From Owenia fusiformis (Eukaryota > Annelida > Polychaeta > Sabellida > Oweniidae), in the NCBI GenBank assembly GCA_903813345.2, contig CAIIXF020000001.1, forward strand, positions 1,426,001 through 1,490,000: a stretch of DNA of 64,000 nucleotides, read 5' to 3'. Under the pieces are notes generated by a model that ran no database searches, was not told where the DNA came from, and saw only the letters and a program-made list of their open reading frames with translations. The number at the start of each line of letters is the position of its first letter. Positions within the stretch are counted from its first letter, which is position 1. The position numbers were made by a program, and so were the translations under genes. This document shows, in pieces, positions 56,605-64,000 of this stretch.

Positions 56605-57860
56605 TTGCTGGTACGATCCCGTGGCAATACGTAGGTACAATCCTGTGGCAATAAGTAGGTACAATCTTGTGGCAATTAGAAGGTACAAACCTACGGCAGC
56701 AAGTAGGTATAATCTTGTGGCAATAAGGAGGTACAAACCTATGACAATAAGAAGGTACAAACCAGTAAGTAGACAGTACGTAGATAAAATCTAAGAAGGT
56801 AATAAGAAGGAGAAGAAGCAATAAGAAGGTACAAACCTGTGGCAGTAAGTAGGAACAATCCCCTGGCAGTAAGTAGATACAATGTTGTGGCAGTAAGTTG
56901 GTACAAACCTGTGGCAATAAGTAGGTACAATCCTGTGGCTATACGTAGGTACAATCCTGTGGCTATACATAGGTACAATTCCTGTGGCTATACGTAGGTA
57001 CAATCCTGTGGCTATTCGTAGTCACAATCCTGTGGCTATACGTAGGTACAATTCTGTGGCTATACGTAGGTACAATCCTGTGGCAATAAGTAGGTACAAT
57101 CATGTGGCTATACGTAGGTACAATCCTGTGGCTATACGTAGGTACAATCTTGTGGCTATTCGTAGGTACAATCCTGTGACTATACGTAGGTACAATCCTG
57201 TGGCTATACGTAGGTTCAATCCTGTGGCTATACGTAGGTACAATCCTGTGGCTATACGTAGGTACAATTCTGTGGCAATAAGTAGGTACAATCCTGTGGC
57301 TATACGTAGGTACAATCCTGTGGCTATACGTAGGTACAATGCTGTGTCTATACGTAGGTACACTCCTGTGGCTATACGTAGGTACAATCCTGTGGCCAGA
57401 CGTAGGTACAATCCTTTGGCTATACGTAGGTACAATCCTGTGGCTATTCGTAGGTACAATCCTGTGGCTATACGTAGGTACAATCCTGTGGCTATACGTA
57501 GGTACAATGCTGTGGCTATACGTAGGTACAATCTTGTGGCTATTCGTAGGTACAATCCTGTGACTTTACGTAGGTACAATCCTATGGCAATAAGTAGGTA
57601 CAATCCTGTAGCTATACGTAGGTACACTCCTGTGGCAATTAGAAGGTACACTTATGACTGTAAGTAGGTACAGCCATGAGGCAGTAAGTAGGTACAATCC
57701 TGTGGCAGGAAGTAGGTAAATATTATGTGGCCGTAAGTAGGTACAACCCTGTGGCAATAAGTAGGTACAAACCTGTGGTAATAAGTAGGTACAAACCTGT
57801 GGCAATAAGTAGGTACAATCTTGTGGCAATAAGAAGGTACAATTCTACGGCAATTAATAA
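56605..57860 (+). repeat. 24-bp minisatellite
   Basis: About 50 tandem copies of a unit like GTAGGTACAATCCTGTGGCTATAC, with many single-base variants and scattered length variants at the edges. Since 24 is divisible by three, several frames stay open: plus strand 227 codons of VAIRRYNP repeats (56984-57667), minus strand 183 codons (57651-57100). No splice context or start context supports expression. Confidence 0.92.
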
Positions 57861-57879
57861 GTAGGTCAATAAGAATGTA

Positions 57880-58970
57880 CAGTCCTGTGACTACATTTTA
57901 TTGTAACGTTATTGCTATGCAAGCTTAAAGGTAAGGTACAATCTTGTGGTAATTATGTGGCATTAAGTACGTACAATTCTATGGCAACAAGTAGGTGCAC
58001 ACCTGTGTCAATAAATATTTACAATCCTGTGACTACATTTTATTGTAACGTTATTGCTATGCAAGCTTTTCCCCTTAGTTCAAGCATTTTATATAACTAT
58101 TAACCACCCATTTCATTACAGGGGTGGTAGTAGCTTCATTTTTGCCGATGCTCATGTAACGTATGCATTTTATTGTTTTAGACTTAACTATAGAGGGAAG
58201 ATGGTCAGTAAATGAGACATATGTGGAGTATTGGAGGAACAACCGAAATAGTGTCTGACGAGGAGTTCGAAAGTGAGACAAAGCCGGTCAACTTGAGAAC
58301 TCCACGATGGAGAACAGAAGGCTTTAATCAAGATCCTAGATAAAAGGATTCAGGACCGTAAACTTGGAGATTACGTCCATGCAGTCATGAGAGACCCTCT
58401 GATAGATCAAAGAACTGTTAAACGAAATACTCTGGTGTGGCCAAGTAGAGGAGAACGGACCGTTTGAATGAGAGACATGAAACTCAGGGAATTTGATTAC
58501 CTTAGCTTCATTATGGGTAAAATATTAACGTTAAGCAATAGTATTTATTGTTTTATTTATTTATTAACTGTGTTACGGGTTGCTCCTACTTTTAGTCACC
58601 CTGTAGTTAACGATATAATGAAGAGGTTTGGATTCAGTGAATCTGTAGATTCATAGTATAATTTTACATCATTCATATACAACATAATATGGACTGTAAA
58701 TGCCTGATTATATGTCCGGCCTATATGTCAATTAAAGCTTAATTAATGTAAAATCATGATATAGATTATTAATAAAGCTATTAAAAATAAATTGTACATT
58801 TTTGCCACATTTATGAAAGTGAAGCTAGGTCATATCGCATTAATATGCTTCAATATTATAACCAGGACAGAGTATATACCTCAGCGCCCCCCCCATCCAT
58901 TAAGAAATCCTGTTTTTATGCTATTAGTACCCTTAAATAAGCAATCTAAGCCAAAGTGATGATCGGACTA
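57880..58970. other. Stretch after the minisatellite
   Basis: A duplicated phrase, TCCTGTGACTACATTTTATT...GCTATGCAAGCTT, occurs at 57883 and 58025. At 58297-58467 a 57-codon open stretch (QKALIKILDKRIQDRKLGDY onward) has protein-like composition but no start or recognised domain. Confidence 0.35.
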
Positions 58971-59345
58971 ATAATTTGAAAATACCTCATAATCTAGCGC
59001 AAATGCGTTCAGGTATTTATATCATTGATCCAATAGCGTGACGAAACTGGGGCTAAATGACCATTGATACTCAATAAATCCAATCAGAGTATCAACATTA
59101 CGTTATAAATACCATAAATACTCATTGGTATCAAATAAGATGGATGACGTAACTCGGGTCAGATGGCATTAATACCCAAATGGATACCCCTGTGTATTTA
59201 CATGACATGATAAATACACGCTAATAAACTACAAATACATTCCAAGCAGTAAATAAATACATCATAAATAACCAACACTATTCATGGGTTATTTGAAAAA
59301 CGGTATATGACTTAAATACCTAGTTGGTATTTAGTGATATCTATC
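58970..59345. repeat. Cluster of AAATACC/GGTATT words, right
   Basis: AAATACC, ATACCAT, GGTATTTAG and GGTTATTTGA words recur through this stretch, resembling 55925-56210. The origin is unknown. Confidence 0.4.
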
Positions 59346-59349
59346 TAAA

Positions 59350-60070
59350 CGAAGGTCAACTATTTACGGTGATTGTTGAATTATTTTTCTTAATAATCGC
59401 TAAATAGTTTATAAATCCCATGGAGATTTAATTGCTTTTGACGCAGTGCAAACGAGTGATTACATTAAACTAGATGTCACTACATTCTTGAAAAGTATTG
59501 CCAAACAGGCTGAAACTGTATGCGAATGGATTTGAAGTATTTTGAACGATTTACAATATCTTATGAAGTTTATGGACTTGCTCATGTGATCCATAACTTC
59601 TGACCTCATCCCGCAATCAGACCGAGTGACAGGTAATCAAAAGGATCACGTACATGTAGTATATCGCGAACCATGTTGGACTGTTTTATTTTTGACTAGG
59701 AGTATTGTTAGACACATTCTTCTTTTTACATTTAAACAATATGTTATCATCAACTTAAGCACAAAAAATAATGATATTATCGTTTTGGATTATACCAATA
59801 GATATTGGATTTGTAGGCCATCTCCTCATCGTGCGCAATTTCCAGTTTCCAGTTGCGCACGGTCACTTAGTTTGAAGTTTCATGTTTTGCCCATTTTTGT
59901 CTTTTGTAGGTCTGAATCACAACCCCAAATAAACAGAAAATCTAAACAATTCGATTGCTGATCAAAATTACAATATCTTGGAGAGCACTATTCTACTTCT
60001 ATCTTTCAGTCAAAAAGTTATACTTTGGATTATATAACAAAACACAAATACAAATAATGATTCAATTCAA
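59350..60070. other. Anonymous stretch downstream of the LamG gene
   Basis: No gene supported. The short inverted phrase GTGCGCAATTTCCAG/CCAGTTGCGCAC lies near 59830-59860. No canonical AATAAA for the LamG gene was found on the minus strand close to its stop. Confidence 0.35.
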
Positions 60071-60075
60071 TTAAA

Positions 60076-60743
60076 TTAAATGTTGTCGACTGAATAAATC
60101 GCGGCTATTTCAGAAGAACTTAATTCTGCGTCGTAGAAACGGAATTCATCCAGCATTCCCTTGCCATATTTTCCGTTATGATTATTGGGTGTTCCTAATT
60201 TAAAATTGTTGTATGAAGTTGGCGAAGAGGTTTTAGAATATGAAGCAGTATTTGTGGCTTCAAGCACGCCATTGATGTATACATTCTGCCCGCCAGTCGC
60301 CCTCCACGTGACACTGACGTGATACCACGTGTTGACAGCAATATTGTTCAATTCCGTCGCCCATTGTTCATTTGCTGGTGTTGAGTGATAGAAACCCAAG
60401 GTATTGTCCAGATTAAAACGCACCGCTACCCCATGACTAGCTGCGCCGTTAGGTTGCCCTCCCGTCGATATATAGTAATACGTTGCAGATAAGGTCGTCG
60501 CGTGATAAAACCAAAATACCATTGTGTGTCCACTGGCACAATTGCCAAGATCTCCCAGGCAAGTACCACGCTGATTTCCAAAGTCGATCCGCTGGCCAGT
60601 TCCGCTGAAGGACACGGCGTTTCCTACCTTGCCTGATACGAAAGCAGGAGAAGACTGGAGAGTTCCAATGATTGTACCAACGGTTGACATGATTGTTGTT
60701 CCACTTACAGAATCAGCATCAAAGGTGATGTGCACATCTGGAA
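60076..60743 (-). CDS. LamG gene, terminal exon
   Basis: 222 codons including the stop; acceptor ATCGTAG|TTCC. It holds the whole LamG-like domain. Confidence 0.85.
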
Positions 60744-61579
60744 CTACGATGAAAAGAAATACTTAATAGCTTATGCCTTGGTCACATTTGCTCCGATTTT
60801 CACTAAGGCGCCCGGCCGATTGAGTATTTTGTTCAAAATTGAATACAATATTGAACAAAACACTCAATCGGCCGGGCGCCGGCCGATGGATCGGAGCAAA
60901 TGTGACCCAGGCATTAGTGATCGTTGTAAAAAATTGTATCTTCAAGATTTTAATTTAAACTTATGTATATAATATTTATTTTATCTAAATATTGGCTTTA
61001 TCGGCTAGACTATCTTTTTTATGTTCATTTATTTTTGGTTCACTATTATTTGGTAGAATTTTTCTTAAAGATTGCAGACAGACTGCTGACATGAATTAAA
61101 ATTGTTGGTTGGATAGGCTTAATATAAAAATGATTTACCCTAAAATAATATTTTGTCATCAAACTATTTAAACGATAAAGCTAGGATACCTGGGAGAGTC
61201 AGACTAGACGAAGTGGTTATTTCCTGAGTGGTCGGGAATTCAGTGGACGCCGCTGTAGTAACTGCGTCGGTGGTCGGGAATTCAGTGGACGTCGCTAGGG
61301 TAACTGAGTCAGTGGTCGGGATTTCAGTGGACGTTGCTGAAGTAACTAAGTCAGTGGTCGGGGATTCAGAAAACGTCGCTGTGGTTACTGAGTCAGTGGT
61401 CGGGAATCCAGTGGACGTCGCTATAGTAACTGGGTCAGTGGTCGGGGATTCAGTACACGTCGCTGTTGTAGCTGAGTCAGTGGTCAGGGATTCTGTGGAC
61501 GTTGCTGTGGTAACTAAGTCAGTGGTCGGGGATTCAGTGGACGTCGCCAAAGCTGCATCTGATGTTGTGGTAACAGAAT
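60076..61579 (-). CDS. LamG-like jellyroll protein with mucin-type repeat (3' part of gene)
   Basis: Two exons join: 61579-61190 and 60743-60076, both phase 1, GT-AG. The first encodes eight 14-residue repeats of the type ATSTESPTTDLVTT, rich in Thr and Ser and so likely O-glycosylated. The second encodes a concanavalin A-like/LamG-like domain: VHITFDADS, GNAVSFSGTGQRIDFG, a cysteine pair in TCLGDLGNCASGH, WYHVSVTW, VYINGVLEA, NFKLG and MLDEFRFYDAELSSSEI, ending 3 residues after YSV. This domain type binds carbohydrates or proteins in secreted and surface proteins. Upstream exons with the start and any signal peptide were not found before the window end. Confidence 0.82.
60772..60916. mobile_element. 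Palindromic MITE, family with 53357-53505, copy 2
   Basis: TTATGCCTTGGTCACATTTG opens and CAAATGTGACCCAGGCATTA closes a 145-bp foldback very similar to the copy in the dehydrogenase gene. It lies in the LamG intron and ends 28 bp before the terminal exon. Confidence 0.88.
61190..61579 (-). CDS. LamG gene, Thr/Ser repeat exon
   Basis: 130 codons; acceptor CTCTTGTAG|ATTC, donor CCCAG|GTATCC. The 42-bp DNA repeat makes the opposite strand open too (61228-61644), which is a shadow. Confidence 0.8.
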
Positions 61580-61599
61580 CTACAAGAGTTAGAATTGAT

Positions 61600-62200
61600 A
61601 GTTTTACAAGTACAATATCGATAACAACAGGAACTTGTGATTAGCGTTTCTTCCTGAATTCCCAGACACGACTGCTATTTTCATCATTTCTTTGATGCTC
61701 TAGCAGGATACATTACACCTTCACTCATTTAACAGTCAATATATTGATACGAAAATGTAGGTTGCATAACTTTCCTTTCTACATTACAAATTCTGGAACA
61801 ATTTAATATTTTCATTGATGCTGCGTTTTAGGATAAAAACTTATAGAAGCATAAAGCGTCAGATGTAGAAATTTTAGGTCTGCTATTTTCAAAAAACTGT
61901 CAAATCAATAATACTTTGACAATAACTTTTATAGCTATAAGCATTTTGTCTCCTTTGAATTTTTGACGTGTTTTAAGTTGAATCTGTTTAGTTAACGGCA
62001 TAATTATTATAATAATACCGTAATTTCGAATTATCGCGTTAATCATGACGTTTACTTATAACATTGTACCCCAGGTATGAACAACTGATAAGGGCGTTAC
62101 AAACAAAAACCAATTTTGAAATCAATTTCTAGAAGTAAACAGGATGTGAATGGCAAGTATCCACCGTGATAGCGAATTATGAAAATTATGAAAACACGTT
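61600..62200. other. Anonymous stretch upstream of the LamG repeat exon
   Basis: No exon with matching phase 1 donor and protein-like content was recognised. Confidence 0.35.
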
Positions 62201-62214
62201 TTTGACCTTTCTAA

Positions 62215-63485
62215 AGATAAATCATGTTCTTACAATATGACACAATCCGATAGAAAAAAACTTTTGTTTTCTTGTTGAGTTAGAGGCTAAAATTGACACC
62301 AGGGGTATCATGAGCGACCAGAACATTATCCACTGCAGGTTTCCAAATTGTGGAGAATGGAGGGAAATGAGTGGTATCGATATGGAGAACTGAATTCAAC
62401 AATGTTTTTCTCTTAAACCAATCATTGAAAACATTCTGTTAAAAAGCACGGTATTTTATGTAATGTTGACTGATTGACAACAATTTGATGCGAAAATTAT
62501 TTAGAAATATTTTATATAACAGTTTTTGTTAACATTTTTTGTTTTTTTTAGTGCAATTGTTTTTGCTCCTTTCTACCAATTCTTGAGAATGAAATAAAAT
62601 GTCTTTCCGAACCTTGTTGGAACAAAATAGCATATACAACATGTTTTTAGACCTCTCAATATTATAGTTATACAAAGGAATTTTTGGTTGATTTTAAAAA
62701 AGTATTCAAAAAATTAAAACAAAATCCCCCGAAAATAGATAAAAATCAAGATAAACCTTTTATTTCATTAACAAGATACTTTTTTTAAAATCAACCAAAA
62801 TTTCCTTTATACGAGAAAGATGTTTCATTTCACTCGTCAATTTATAAATGGTCATCTTTTGGATGGTAACATAATAATTTGAAATATATTCATATACTTT
62901 TCTCTATATTGTTTTAGAAAACACACGAGACACTTCTTTTGTTCTTGGTATCATATGTTCGAAATGAAATGAAACATCTATCCGAACCTCATTGGAACAA
63001 AACGACATAAACACAACGTGTTTAGGTCTCTCAATATTGTAAATGTACAAAGGAAAGTTTGGTTGATTTTAAAAAGATATCTTGTTAATGAAATAAGAGG
63101 TTAAACTTAATTTTTATCTATTTTGGGAGGTTTTGTTTTAAGTTTTTGCATACTTATTGTAAAATCAACCAAAATGTCCTGTGTATAACTATACTATTAT
63201 GAGAGGTCTTAGAAAATGTATGCTATTTTGTTCCAACAAGGTTCGGAAAGACTTTTTATTTCATTCTCAAGAATTGGTAGAAAGGAACAAAAACAATTGC
63301 ACTAAAAAACAAAAAAATGTTAACATTGATGAGTTCAGTTCATCATATCGATACCTATCCTTTGGGAATTTTCGTATTTTAAATTTTGGTCACTCATGAC
63401 ATCCCTGGTGTCAATTTTAGCCTCTGACTCCACAAGGAAAGAAACGTTTTTTAATCAAATTGTGTCATATTGTTAGGAAATGATC
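62215..63485. mobile_element. Inverted-repeat element near the right edge
   Basis: 62215-62420 and 62540-62720 reappear inverted at 63320-63485 and 63170-63310 (for example CAATATGACACAAT, AGAGGCTAAAATTGACACCA, CCTTTCTACCAATTCTTGAG, AACCTTGTTGGAACAAAATAG). A partial direct copy sits in the middle (62965-63075). The phrase GGCCCACCCTGTA at 63580 resembles a Tc1/mariner end, but its partner was not found. Confidence 0.65.
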
Positions 63486-63499
63486 AAAGCTTTTTCTTA

Positions 63500-64000
63500 C
63501 AAAATGATAGACAATACATGGCATCTGGTTCAGCATATATCATATAATATTCATCTTTAAACGTGTGTATTGTTTTTTGGCCCACCCTGTAAAATTGAAT
63601 AAATGTACACGGAAAATGAACTATAATTTGATGATGCGACATGATGACACCTACTACTAATTATAGGTGATGTCACTTAGTTTCATCGCACTGTAGACAC
63701 TAGTAGATATACAGTTTTATTGAAATTGAAATGATAAAAAGGACTCCTTTACCATCTCTAACATTTATGTAATTGGCAAATTATTATATTGGACGAAGCA
63801 AAAAATCAATGAAATTAGAGTATACATTGGGTTCTATTAAGCAAATTGCTTCTTACGTTTAATACTTGATGAAAATCTACCATGAATCAAGCAAATGGCA
63901 AAAGTGACTAATCAACAGAAGTTACATAATTTTAAAAGTTACGTCCCCAATCATCAAGCCAATATTTGACCAATAAGCCCAGAATAAAATATTATATGAT
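63500..64000. other. Window end, no recognised features
   Basis: AT-rich sequence without supported genes. Confidence 0.4.

Noticed and set aside
56605-57860. CRISPR-like array or a repetitive protein gene
   Set aside because: Units are contiguous with no unique spacers, the organism is eukaryotic, and both strands are open only because the unit length is a multiple of three.
58297-58656. Possible short genes after the minisatellite
   Set aside because: Open stretches of 57 and 62 codons have some protein-like composition but no recognised domain, convincing start or matching splice sites.
61228-61644. 138-codon plus-strand frame
   Set aside because: It is the antisense shadow of the Thr/Ser repeat exon, whose splice sites and phase fit the LamG exon.

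Overview
The window is AT-rich animal genomic DNA. Its genes are split by GT-AG introns, and most of the sequence is transposon-derived. The protein families (a CYP2-clan P450, a 15-PGDH-like dehydrogenase, a secreted LamG-like protein with a mucin-type exon), several non-LTR retrotransposons, and satellite-cored elements with GACGCCGGACGCC-type tails suggest an invertebrate, most likely a lophotrochozoan such as a mollusc or brachiopod. That placement is inference; no species can be named.

Two complete genes can be assembled exon by exon with matching intron phases. (1) A cytochrome P450 on the minus strand, six exons between 44088 and 31583, 496 codons, with ExxR, PxRF and the FGAGRRVCMG haem loop. 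(2) A 15-hydroxyprostaglandin-dehydrogenase-like short-chain dehydrogenase on the plus strand, seven exons between 49635 and 55896, 273 codons, with the Rossmann glycine motif, NNAG and S/YxxxK. They are divergently arranged about 5.5 kb apart. A third, partial gene on the minus strand (61579-60076) has a Ser/Thr-rich 14-residue-repeat exon followed by a LamG-like lectin domain. Its 5' exons were not found.

Layout: 0-7 kb, two satellite-cored elements with about 140-bp monomers plus older dispersed repeats. 7.8-11.9 kb, a long inverted repeat enclosing a TA-flanked Tc1/pogo-like element. 12.9-14.4 kb, a tandem triplication and a cysteine-rich ORF remnant. 15.2-19.6 kb, two decayed LINEs on the minus strand. 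19.8-21.35 kb, a long-TIR element made of AAAGCG words and a Mutator-like MITE with a 9-bp target duplication. 22-31 kb, anonymous DNA with a tRNA-like Pol III box pair, a LINE fragment and hairpins. 31.6-44.1 kb, the P450 gene, whose 8.9-kb intron 2 holds a 5.5-kb inverted-repeat element and a dead mariner just beyond it. 44.4-49.5 kb, the divergent intergenic space, filled by three related elements with CAC-type termini and 5-bp target duplications, then a TA-flanked foldback element. 49.6-55.9 kb, the dehydrogenase gene, with a LINE and MITEs in its introns. 56.6-57.9 kb, a 24-bp minisatellite. 60-61.6 kb, the LamG gene. 62.2-63.5 kb, another inverted repeat.

The strongest unusual observation is the trio of elements at 44396-47911. 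They have terminal CACnnTG heptamers and 5-bp target duplications, and one inserted into another at a site whose empty version survives in the third copy. This combination is characteristic of the Transib/RAG-like superfamily. No transposase is present, so that assignment remains a hypothesis. A second striking pattern is a palindromic MITE present twice, each copy about 30 bp upstream of a splice acceptor in a different gene.
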